Origin: Paralichthys olivaceus
Lineage: Eukaryota; Chordata; Actinopteri; Pleuronectiformes; Paralichthyidae
Assembly (NCBI RefSeq): GCF_024713975.1
Contig: NC_091099.1
Location: 3,499,001-3,563,000 of the forward strand
Length of the DNA: 64,000 bases
Reading direction: 5' to 3'
A program made the position numbers and the translations under genes. Position 1 is the stretch's first letter, and every line of letters begins with the position of its first letter. Under the pieces are notes generated by a model, which was not told where the DNA came from, made no database searches, and saw only the letters and a list, made by a program, of their open reading frames with translations. Below, piece by piece: positions 54,601 through 64,000 of the stretch.

Positions 54601-57600
54601 GGACGGTGACCTGGAACGCAAGCATCTGAACAGATTAGCAGAGATTGTGTCTGATTGTCCTCATTTGACCAAACTGGAGTACGTAACATTCCCATGTTCA
54701 GATTATTACTGTAGAAGAAAAAGATTTCATTTGTTACAAGAGCTTTTCAGGAAGAAACAGATACGTCATAAGTTTTAATTGCTTTTCTTGCTTTTTATAC
54801 TACAAATGGCACAATCTTGAAACCCTTCAGGTTTACTTACATTGATGTTGAAGGATAACTTGAGAGAGATGGTCATGTGACAGCTAGTAATGATCTGTCT
54901 CTGTGGCTGATCCGCAGGTTCAAGAATAATTCATTGGAGTCTGAGTGGATTGAAGACTTTGTGAGAGTGGTGAGCATCGGGCAGAGAGGATGCAGCATCA
55001 GGTGAGACAGAACTATAACATTTGAAGTCACAACTAAATATTATAACTTAAATATACTGTATATACTGAATAAGTTTAACACACACAGTGTAATCTTTAA
55101 ACATAAGTATAAATACTCACAGCGCTGCAGGTTACTTGTGTAGACTACAACATAAACTGTCAAATATCAGACTCAAGCACTTTTTCCTGTTTTAGAAGTG
55201 ACAGGTGAAGACTTATACAAATTTAGTCTCAGATGTTTACATACCTCTGTGTTCCTGTTCAAAAACTGAAACTGAACTATATCACATTTTGTTTTTTTCT
55301 GGGCAGTTTTGACGAGCCTTGGATCAGAGATGAAAAAGCTGTGAGTTTAGTTTGTCGCTGTCTGGAGCTCAAAGACAACATTCAGACAATCAGGTGAGAC
55401 ACGAAGACTAAACACTCTTGACTAATATTCAAATCAGTGTGTTTCTAATTAACAACTCATTAATTCTTCAGGATGCAACACACCACACTGCACCTGTGTC
55501 TGATGAGATCCGCTGGACCGGCTTCAGTCGGGTAATACGACAGACTGTGTCCGATAAAAAACTAATATTATTCTGGATAACTGAAGACAGCAGGAACGAG
55601 ACGAACAGCTCATATCTTGTTGTCGCTCTCGTTGTACATGTTTTGAGATCTGTTTGTCTCTCATCCCCCCCCTCAGCCCTGCAGACTGTAAAGTTGAGCG
55701 ACGTCAGCTGTCTCCTCTGAAGAGCGACGTCCAAATGTGTCCTTTACTGACAGAGCTGGAGTTAGTTCTCTGTTTTTTATGTTTGAATCATGCCCATGGC
55801 AGAAAGCGAGATGCACTCATACAAGAAACTAAATGAAACCAAAATAATGAGTCTTTATTCTTGTTATTTTCAGTTTTTCCCACAACCGCCTGGGTGCAGA
55901 GGGAGTGGAGTCTCTCTGCTCTGTTCTGCCCTCGCTGCCAAAACTCACCTCTCTCAGGTTCGAGGTTTCTGTCGTGACTATTTTTGACAAATTTCTGTTG
56001 TAAAGTGCGGACGTGTGAAGCATCTGCTCTCATCTTTAACAGCGTTGTTTTCGAAGAGACGTGTCAGACTGTGGTTGAGAAGCTCTCAGAGGCTTTGCTG
56101 CAAGCTACAAGTTTTCAGTGCCTCAAGTGAGCAACACACACACACCAACACATTATTATGAATATATATCTTTACTATTTACCTCTTCAACGGTTCCATA
56201 TTCTTCTGCATCCTTTCCTGTGCCACGTGATCATTGTCTCCCTCTCCGTTTCTCTCAGTCTATCAGGTCATGTGATTAGTGACTCAGCAGCTCAGACGAT
56301 GACCAGAATAATCCCCCGTTTACGATCGCTCAAGTAAGCATTCAAATCCAGATCAGTACAGTAAACTGTTTGAATCTTTAGTTAATGCTCAGGCCACAGT
56401 CCACATGTGATCAACGTCTCACTGTGTTGTTCTGTATAAACTGAACAATAGTAATTATCTCACACAGTGATAACGTCACTCTTTGACTTGTCTCTAGTTT
56501 GTCTCATTGTTCATGGTCAGCGGCTGCAGGGCTGCAGCTCGTCAAAGCACTGGGACACTGTGTCTGTCTGGAAACTCTTTGGTAAGACACACATACTGAT
56601 CATGTATAAATACTTCTGAGAGTACTTTCTGTAAAGAGTACTTCCTCTGTGTCTGTGTTTAACTGAAGTCTGGACTCGGTACACCTGGATGAAAACAGCA
56701 GGGCATGTCTGGCACAAGTACTAAAGAAGATCCACTCTATACACAGTCTCAAGTAAGAAGAACTTGACTTATCCAAAATAATAAAAATGCTCGTAGACGC
56801 TGTGCCTTAAACCTGTATTATCTCTAATGACCAGCAGAGGGTGACACCACTGAATGCAAAAGTATGTCACACACTCAGGACCATAGAAAAGTAATCAGCA
56901 TACATACAGTTGTATGTAAAGATTTAACTGTGGCTAATTCATTTTTATAAAAATAGATGCATAATCCCAGAGTCATTTTGAACTGGACCAAGTAAGATGT
57001 TGCCACTTCCAGCTCCTCGACACGTAGTTGTTAGTATTTATTTAATTCAGTAATGTGAGCCTGTTATCTCAGGCCTTTCATTTTCAGCCATCATTTAACC
57101 GCTGACACATCGTATTTACACCACTACGATAATCTGGTCTATTTATGAAATGCATTTTTTAACAGGGTCACTGCCAAAGCTGTGGGTTCAGTGCCCACAA
57201 TGTCATACCAGTGTGTCATCAGCTCTGCACTTACTTCTTCATAAATTTATAGGATCTGAAGTTATGATTCACTTGTCCCTCCCCACGGGACGAAATCTAA
57301 CATCCCCTGTGCGCTCATAGGGTTTAGCTCCACAGTCATGTTGACTGACAAACTGTAAGATCACCAGACAAAATGTCTGTGTGGTTTGGACAGTGCTTTT
57401 ATACAGATCATGTTTGCACGGATGTAAGATTCAATCCTCCTCAAATGTTGGCTCTGCCGAAACCCAGTTTCACGAGCACCTGCCTGCTTGCCCCCCCTCC
57501 CTCTCTCTCTTCTCCTCCTCCTATTTTTCTCCGCTGACCACCCAGTCGAGGCAGACGTCGCCCACACTGAGTCTGGTTCTGGACTTTTCTTCCAGTTAAT

Positions 57601-60600
57601 GAGGACTTATTGTGGGAGCTCTTGGTTTCTCTATAATTTTAAACACTTGACCTTCAATGTAAAGATCCTTGAGATAATGTATATTATATGATTCGGCGCT
57701 ATACAGATAAAATTGAATTAAATTGTTTGCAGAATCATTAGAGTTTTGAAATGTTCTTTAGTTTTTGATTTCTGTTTAGTTAAGTAGATAAGTATTCATT
57801 GTTGTATTTGTATTTTTGAGGAATTGATTAGATTTACTTTAGTTTTTATTTGTTTCATTGTTAATTGTAGATTTTATTTATTATTCATGTTTATTTTATT
57901 TGTTCAAATGAAAAACATTTTCATGTGTGTGTGTGACAGGCTAAATAAGGTCGCTGCAGTGGTGGGACCATCCGAACAGAGCTGTGTGTTGGATCTTCTA
58001 GCTGCTCTGGAAGAACTGACGCTGATGGAGGAGATAGAGTGAGATTTCCGAACATGCAGCACAAACATAAAACCATGTGATGAACCAGTTTTACGTCTGT
58101 CATGTCAGAAACCTCGTCCTCAGTGGCGTGTGATCTCTTGTGGTTGCAGGTTGGACGGCTGGAGGATGTCTGATAAAGTAGAACAGCTGATCAGGCACCT
58201 TCCTCTCTGGACGCAGCTCAGGAAGATCAGGTGGGAAAGAAGGTCACATGTATTTATTTCCTCCTAAGACGACATCCTGGGCTCTGGTGATGCCTCAGGT
58301 GTGAGGATCTGGCTAACAGAGCACAAATACTGTATTTTCACAACACTGGGCACCACAGCCGCCACATTCTGTTTTTACATAAATACAAATACAAATAAAA
58401 ACAATTACCATTCACGATATAATTACATGTCAGATCAAACATGACCCAGTGTCCGCTACAAGGAATGTCAATATATATTTTTGAGAATGTAAAATTCAGT
58501 GTATTTATGTTGAAATACATTTCTAGATTCTCTTAGAAACATCTAAATATCAGCATCACAGAGCTTTTGTAGCATTTCACTCGCTGCCAGTTGTAGTTTC
58601 TTGGAACTGTTTTACATTTGAGACAAGACTTGATATTGGTTTTATATTCCAACCATGAAACCAATCAATCACCATTTAATTTTCTAAATATTATAACTGA
58701 AAACTATAGAAGAGTTAAGTTGTACCTGTAAATCATAGCTTTGCCCCCCCCGCGAAAGTCACTCACTATTTTATTGTGCACTCGAGGACCAGCTGTTCCC
58801 ATTCATCACCTGGTTCTTCCTGTTAGACTGACAGTCCCAGAAGGCTCAGTGAGCGTATTCATGTAATTAGTTAAGCTTTGTTTGAACAAAACACCTTTTA
58901 TCTGCAGACGTTTTACACAGTGAGTCAGGACTTTACCACAGTTCCCACATTGGGCAACAGCTGGAAGGAAAAAGTCTCTTTTAAAAGTGAGAAACCCCCC
59001 AAGAGAGCCAGGCTGTGGGTGGGGGAGGGGCCTCGACCGGACTGGGGGTAGGAGGAGAGAAATGTGGCGGAGAAGTGGAAGGAAAAAAAATAAGCGGAGA
59101 CTCCGGGTGCAGAAAGTGAAGCCAATGCGGAAGTGCCTGACACCGGTAATCTCTCATATGACCAACAGAGGGAGACTCGGCTAAGTTAGTGTGTGAACAT
59201 TTCTGACTTTGGCACCACCCAGTGGTCTCAAAGAATATAGCAGCACTCCCAAACGTCCCCTCAACTTCTTTTCTTAGTGGTAACTCCCAAGGCTTTCAGA
59301 GAAAAACATCGAACTACATAATTCAGCTGATTTGAATCGTGTCTTCATGCATGTCCATCCTTCAGACTTTCAAAGAACCTTGTCAGCGACGAATCAGGAG
59401 ACAAGCTGCTGGAGGCTCTGAGCGGCTGTCGTCATCTGGAGGAGCTCTGGTAAGAACATGAGGTGTTTCACACATACACCTCATAGAAAACCACTTTCAT
59501 TCTACTTGATTATAATATTTTATTTTACAATATTCTGTCGTCCAGTCTGAGTAGCAACCATCTTGGTGACCTCACTGCTGCCAGAATGGCTCTTGTTCTA
59601 CCATCGCTGACACACATCAAGGTGTTGGAGTGAGTCACACACACTAAACATTTTCATCATTTATATTTTTCATATTAGTCATAGTTGTCCTGACGTTTCT
59701 GTTCTCTCTCTCCCTACGTGTCTTTTCTAGTATTTCAGAGAACAGTATTGGAAACAAAGGGTCAGTGAACCTGGCTCAAGCACTAAAGAACATGAAGAAT
59801 CTCACCAAGCTTCAGTAAGACTCGTCAGCTCCTCCACTTCTTCCATGAATCTCAACATTAATGACGGAGTAGACTCACTGATTGTTTCTCTCTTGTCACG
59901 GCCTCTCAGTTTGACCGCTGTCGGGACGTCTGAGCTTCGTGCTGTAGCTGCAAGTCTGGCTCGCTGTCCGCTCCTACAGGATGTTGGGTAAGATTAAAGA
60001 CATGTCATACTATAAATTCAATCTTAAAAACAGACAGCTCATGTTAACATGAAATGCTAAAACGTCTGGGAGCAGAAGTCCTTGTTTTCACATCCATATC
60101 AACTGCTAACTCCGTTATTTGGGTTTTCAGCATTGAGCTGTTCATTTAAAATAAGAAAAGGACAATTAAGAGAAGGTTTTATCCAAGATGCAAAAATAAA
60201 TGAATAAGAAAATGAATAAAATATGATCATTCAATTATTTTTAAAGGAGAACACAAGAACAAGATGGTAGACATTCTGATTGGAGCCTGTATGTGTTGAA
60301 CTCCTTGTTCCACATTATTTGTGGATTCTTGCTGCTTCAGGTTGAATATGAGCAAACTGAGGAATGTGTTCGAACAATAAAACATTTAAAAAGGTAGATG
60401 AGTAGATGAATATAAGGAAAGTTTTATAAAAGGTATGAAAATCTGAGTGAAGAGTCTAGTGTTACTGAAGTGGTCTAAGAAAAAAAAAGGCTGATTAGAG
60501 AATTCTACTAATTTTCCCTCTCTCTGTTTAGTCTGGGATGGAACAACTGTGGTGATGACGTGGTGCTGGAGCTCGCCAGAGTTTTACCCTCCTGTCAGAA

Positions 60601-61184
60601 TCTGACCAGAATAGAGTGAGTTTGTTGAAACACACCAACAATGCTGGTTTTTGCAGCAATATTTAGTTTCAAGTCTTCCTATTTCTCTACGTCTCTCACT
60701 TTGAGGAAGATTTCATGTTGTGTTATATATATATATATAGATAGATTTAGTTGAGGTCCTTGGGCCTCACACTAAACATGGATGTAAATGTTTGTGTCTC
60801 AGTCTGGAGTCCAACAGTGTGAGTGTTGTTGGAGTGGAGTCTCTGGTTGAGGCCTTACAGTCGTGTCCCTCTCTGCAGCTCATCAGGTAAACGTCCTCTC
60901 ATCAGATGTGTTAGACATGAACTCTGGAAACTGTGGGTCTCTCAAACAGGCGCCTACACATTTTTATTATCATCTATATTTTGGATTGATGAAGCCACAT
61001 TCAATAGTTTAACCACAACTTAAAATGATACCTGTTATTTACTTCCAGTCAGTTATACAGAGACTTTAAAAATAGAATATAAAATAAATCTGTCTTTTTC
61101 AGGCTGTGGAGGAACGAGGTGTCCTCCAGTGAAGCTCAGAGGCTGATTCTAAAGGAGAGGAGGCTGAATTTCTCTTCCACCTAA
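39308..61184 (+). CDS. nlrc5: NLRC5, NLR family CARD domain containing 5 (complete, 53 coding exons)
   Basis: NLRC5 is the NLR-family transactivator of MHC class I genes. I joined 53 coding exons by splice sites and phase. They total 5532 nt, 1843 aa, with no stop or frameshift, against 1866 aa in human. The order is CARD-like domain, short basic linker, NACHT, helical region, long LRR array. Diagnostic matches to mammalian NLRC5 include the CARD end ([20 protein letters not shown]), [14 protein letters not shown], the NLTGPKILELCHC junction, and the C-terminus [16 protein letters not shown] ending LNFSST. The start ATG at 39308 is in a good context (GACCATGG). A short upstream ATG at 39295 opens an overlapping six-codon frame. 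The TAA is at 61182-61184. The gene is divergent from MYH copy C. Confidence 0.95.
40040..41472 (+). other. nlrc5: nlrc5 linker exons between CARD and NACHT
   Basis: Two exons, 40040..40129 and 41287..41472. The first carries the basic cluster IKRPR (40111..40125), matching the first half of the mammalian bipartite nuclear-localisation signal. The second begins [18 protein letters not shown], matching the helix after it. The second basic cluster of the mammalian signal is not present at the junction. The cornichon pseudogene lies in the intron between these exons. Confidence 0.75.
40845..41058 (-). pseudogene. Cornichon-family (cnih1-like) pseudogene fragment
   Basis: The minus strand reads [20 protein letters not shown], then [20 protein letters not shown] and [20 protein letters not shown]. 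This is the C-terminal half of cornichon homolog 1, an ER cargo receptor, and is nearly unchanged. The end is broken: after GMI two TGA triplets and a 4-nt frame change precede VLVSS and a stop (TAA complement at 40845-40847). No homology is visible upstream of LNLPLL, so it is 5'-truncated. It is intronless over this length and antisense within an nlrc5 intron, consistent with a retrocopy, though a captured single exon cannot be excluded. Confidence 0.88.
41689..45330 (+). other. nlrc5: nlrc5 NACHT domain and winged-helix region
   Basis: Exons 41689..41843, 42155..42286, 42787..43102, 44026..44317, 44586..44736, 45206..45330. Walker A GPAGSGKT is at 41778..41801 and Walker [10 protein letters not shown] around 42835..42861. 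The sensor and arginine-finger area is [11 protein letters not shown]. The last exon carries [15 protein letters not shown], the conserved NLR motif after the winged helix. ATPase-type oligomerisation module; all catalytic motifs look intact. Confidence 0.88.
46681..47243 (+). other. nlrc5: nlrc5 helical region before the LRRs
   Basis: Exons 46681..46912 and 47008..47243. The translations [17 protein letters not shown] and [19 protein letters not shown], then [20 protein letters not shown], follow human NLRC5 closely. The exon ends at IPHLR in phase 2, which all later LRR exons keep. Confidence 0.85.
48325..61184 (+). other. nlrc5: nlrc5 leucine-rich repeat array (42 exons)
   Basis: Exon starts-ends: 48325-48408, 48943-49026, 49132-49215, 49336-49425, 49535-49585, 49678-49704, 49965-50048, 50185-50268, 50507-50596, 50850-50933, 51017-51100, 51628-51711, 51940-52029, 52185-52232, 52327-52356, 52563-52646, 52731-52814, 52977-53066, 53211-53270, 53548-53631, 53720-53803, 54210-54299, 54440-54505, 54595-54678, 54918-55001, 55307-55393, 55472-55531, 55677-55760, 55874-55957, 56043-56126, 56259-56333, 56498-56581, 56669-56752, 57940-58038, 58150-58230, 59366-59449, 59546-59629, 59731-59814, 59910-59987, 60532-60615, 60803-60886, 61103-61184. 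Most encode one 28-residue ribonuclease-inhibitor-type LRR ([19 protein letters not shown] pattern). Confidence 0.85.
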
Positions 61185-62019
61185 CGTGATGGAAGTGGTT
61201 CTCAGGAGGAGCTTTCCACTTCCTCAGAGTTCATCGCGGACACAGTGAAGTATTGTTAGTGCCACAAACAGAATATTTATTAGAAAACACAAACTGTGTT
61301 AATCCGGAAAAAGTTCAGATCTTCATGTCTAATTTTGAGGGTATTAAGCCCCAGGTCAGTTGTGTATCTAATGGAGGCAGCTGCTGGTATCTCTACCAGC
61401 ATGAATGGATAAAACACCACTATGTGGTTTATGCACTAGTAGATTTCTGAAATAATTCCCTTTTAGTTTGTCTTTGAACTGTAGTTTTTTCTTGAGAGTT
61501 GATCTGGGGAATATTCTGAGTTAAGTTAAAATTTAAAATGTAGTTCCACAGCAGTGAATTGACATGGTCAGTTAATGAGAAGAATGTTTTGGATTTGTTT
61601 TTGTGTGATAATATGATTATAACTTTAATTACACTTTTAAACAAGAAAACATAGGGTTAAAATACTGAAGTAGGTTCATAATTAATAATGGTAATAATAA
61701 CAATAGAGATAAAAGACCAAAGGCACTTCGAGTCAGGAAGATAGCTCAGGCAGTTCATGCCAGAGCCTCGAGGGTCTGATGCCCCCTAGTGTTCAGCTGA
61801 GATTCAGGAGGTGACAGCAAAACCTTTGACCAAAAATTGCGACGCAATCGGAGATAAAAGGGAATAAAGAGAGGAATAAAATAATTCAGATAGTGATATA
61901 TGAGCCCATGTATGTTTTAAATAATCTTTTAAAATACTTTGGAGTTTAACCATAAACTTTATTTTATTATTATAATAGCAATAAACGCATACAAGCAATT
62001 ATGTAGAACTTGAAATAAA
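61185..62019 (+). other. nlrc5: Probable nlrc5 3'UTR
   Basis: AT-rich, without a reading frame of note, ending at the best placed poly(A) signal AATAAA (62014..62019). Other AATAAA words occur nearby (for example about 61864 and 62050), so the true end is uncertain. Confidence 0.5.
62014..62019 (+). terminator. nlrc5: Candidate poly(A) signal of nlrc5
   Basis: AATAAA about 830 bp beyond the stop codon. Chosen for position only; no cleavage data. Confidence 0.4.
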
Positions 62020-63207
62020 GACAAAGACAGAAAAACATATCTTTAAGTGAATAAAGGCTGTGAAAGGTTCACGTCGGCCAATGTTTCAGCCAATCGATAA
62101 ATTGTTGACACTTGTTGATAATAATTGTGTTTTGTAGTTGTAGAGACGATGGACTGAATGTTTGTCCCAGAGTGTTTGTGTCCCACTGCTGTGAAGCTGG
62201 AGGCCATGGTTTATATGATTCCTTCATTTCTAACAAACTTTCCTGTGAGTAAATACTGATAATATAATGAGTATATATACGATGAGTATATATTTAATGA
62301 GTATTTATGGAGACAGACTCTCGTACTCTGAGTCACTTTGCACTATGATGCTGTTTACAATGACTTGAGGCCACACTGGTGAAGAAAAACCTAAGCTCCT
62401 AAACTCAAAGTTAAGACGAGGGAGGATCTCCTCTCTGATGGTTATTTCACATTGTGGTCTCTGGACGAGGTATATATTTATTTAGCTTATTTCTGCTTAG
62501 CGTTCCATGCAAATAATTTGTTTTTTTTATTATTTATTCAATTGTAGATTGTGTTATTGGTTCAGAAGAACTGTGTTTAAACACAAACAGAGATTCATTC
62601 CGATCTCTTATGTGTGAGCTAATGTGTAAACTACTGCACCTTATTTACTTCCCCGCTCCTGTGTGCTAAAGAAGCTGTTTAAAGTTGTTTTTTTGCTTTA
62701 GAGGTTGGTTCTCAGGTTTTGGATTTCTCATGTGAAAAAATTCCCTCTTTCCTTGACATTCATTCATTCATTCTGATTTGCACTGAGACGTCAGTTGGAA
62801 ATAAAAAAAAAAAGGACGACCATGGGTTTTGGCCTTTTTCTTAAATAGTCAGTTGATTTATTTTTCAGTTTGGTCTCGTGTGTCTGTGTGGAGCTCATAT
62901 CACAGCCAGTGATGAACTCTCTGCTGCAGTTATGTTGACCGGGCGCTCCCTCGTGGTGAAGACTGGTGGTGCAAATATGGTGAAGTCGTTTCTGCTGTAT
63001 GCAAATGAACAAGACAAAACTCACAAACCAAACCTAATCCTGATGTTTCACAATTTCATCTTAATTCCTTTTTTTAAAAAATGTAATATTTACCAAAGAA
63101 AGTACAAGTACCACAGTGGATGGTGTGTTTCCAGCAGTGGTAATGTTAGTGCAATGTGCTAAAATGGGATAAAGACACATTAGTACCATAAAAGAGCAGA
63201 AGAATAA
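62020..63207. other. Intergenic region downstream of nlrc5
   Basis: AT-rich sequence with no recognisable gene, RNA or transposon. Confidence 0.5.
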
Positions 63208-63480
63208 GATGAGATAAGATAAGATTTACTTTATTCATCCCACACTGGGGATATTTCAACATTACAGCAGCAGAAGGGCATTAGGAGACAAATACAAATA
63301 TAAAATTAGAATAAAAATATACATACCGGTATGTATATAAAGAAAAATGTAAAGAGTATACAAAGAAACCTGAAAATTCACGGTGATTATTGCACATGAG
63401 AGTGGAGAATATACATTGGGATGTACAATATATCATCTACTGTGGTACTTGTACTTTCTATACAATACAGAATATACTTT
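63208..63480. repeat. Dispersed fish repeat tail (GATAA-type microsatellite plus conserved block)
   Basis: GAGATAAGATAAGATTTACTT is followed by ATTCATCCC, GGGGATATTTCAACATTACAG and CAGCAG. This resembles the widespread teleost repeat in which a GATAA run precedes CTTTATTGATCCC and ACAGCAGC. The far boundary is a guess and the family name was not determined. Confidence 0.5.
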
Positions 63481-63699
63481 TCATAATTAAAAAGAAAAAG
63501 CAAAACCATTACACTCGGAACAGCAGTGATATAATACTTACTTTATTTATAGATAAAAGAAAACAGGTGTCGAATAATAATCAGACTCTGAATTAAAAAA
63601 TACAAACTCTGAGACAAGTTGGAGTAAATGCACAAAGGCGGAAGTGAGTTGCCCCCACCCCCTCGACGCTTTTATTTTGTAGGCTCTCTCACGGTACTT

Positions 63700-63938
63700 C
63701 CGGTGCGGGGCTAGCATCGTTAGCTTGTGTGATCTCGGAGCTGCAGCGGCTCCGAGGCACAGTGTGAGTCCGCGCAGAGGAGGAATCACACCCGCGACAC
63801 TGTGTCTCCCGCCCGCGGACATGGCTGCTTCACTTCTCACTCCCTCTTAGAAGAAAACCGAAGCGACGGATTCCTTTTTTTTATTTTTCATTTCCTGTTG
63901 TTTCCTCGTTTCAACCTGAAGTTGGTTTGACAGCAGAG
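63700..63938 (+). other. CpG-rich first (5'UTR) exon of the next plus-strand gene
   Basis: GC- and CpG-rich sequence (GGTGCGGGGC, CTCCCGCCCGCGGACATGG) stands out from AT-rich flanks and ends CAGCAGAG before the consensus donor gtgagt at 63939. It holds a nine-codon upstream frame MAASLLTPS (63821..63850), so it is probably leader sequence. Human NLRC5 is followed on the same strand by CPNE2, so cpne2 is a reasonable guess, but nothing coding is visible. Confidence 0.45.
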
Positions 63939-64000
63939 GTGAGTGTTTACATCCTCCACGAGCCTCACGTGGGTTTGATTCCGCTGTTCAGTGATGGATT

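Overview
The window is teleost nuclear DNA, most likely from a percomorph-type fish. It shows short GT-AG introns, compact intergenic spaces, AT-rich introns with TA microsatellites, and vertebrate sarcomeric myosin genes next to a full NLRC5 gene. Nothing bacterial or viral was recognised.

Region 1 (1..~35,850, minus strand) is a head-to-tail array of three fast-skeletal-type myosin heavy chain (MYH) genes, called here A, B and C. A (start codon at 8847) runs off the left edge and lacks its last exons. B (11184..22119) and C (25020..35178) are complete. I followed 39 coding exons in C, summing to 5808 nt (1935 aa). Each gene also has two 5'UTR exons and a TATA box, with a CArG-type element always 46 bp further upstream. 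The copies are near identical, introns included, but differ in a mosaic way. B alone has a longer and different loop 1. C alone has a longer loop 2. B alone carries a ~1.1 kb intron with a LINE fragment and TA microsatellites. A decayed extra MYH promoter lies between B and C.

Region 2 (~35,850..38,340) is the 2.5 kb spacer between the divergent MYH-C and NLRC5 promoters. It has no recognisable gene. A foldback (MITE-like) element ends about 50 bp from two interferon-response-like motifs beside the NLRC5 first exon.

Region 3 (~38,342..~62,020, plus strand) is a complete nlrc5 gene. The 53 coding exons I could define sum to 5532 nt (1843 aa) with no break: CARD-like N-terminus, NACHT with Walker A and B, helical region, then a long LRR array built mostly of 84 and 90 nt phase-2 exons. 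An antisense cornichon-family (cnih1-like) pseudogene fragment sits in an early intron.

Region 4 (~62,020..64,000) contains a dispersed fish repeat (63.2 kb) and a CpG-rich first exon of another plus-strand gene ending at 63,938. By analogy with the human order NLRC5-CPNE2 this may be cpne2, but no coding sequence is visible.

The MYH genes supply thick-filament motors of fast muscle. NLRC5 is the MHC class I transactivator of the NLR family. The two are neighbours but I see no functional link.
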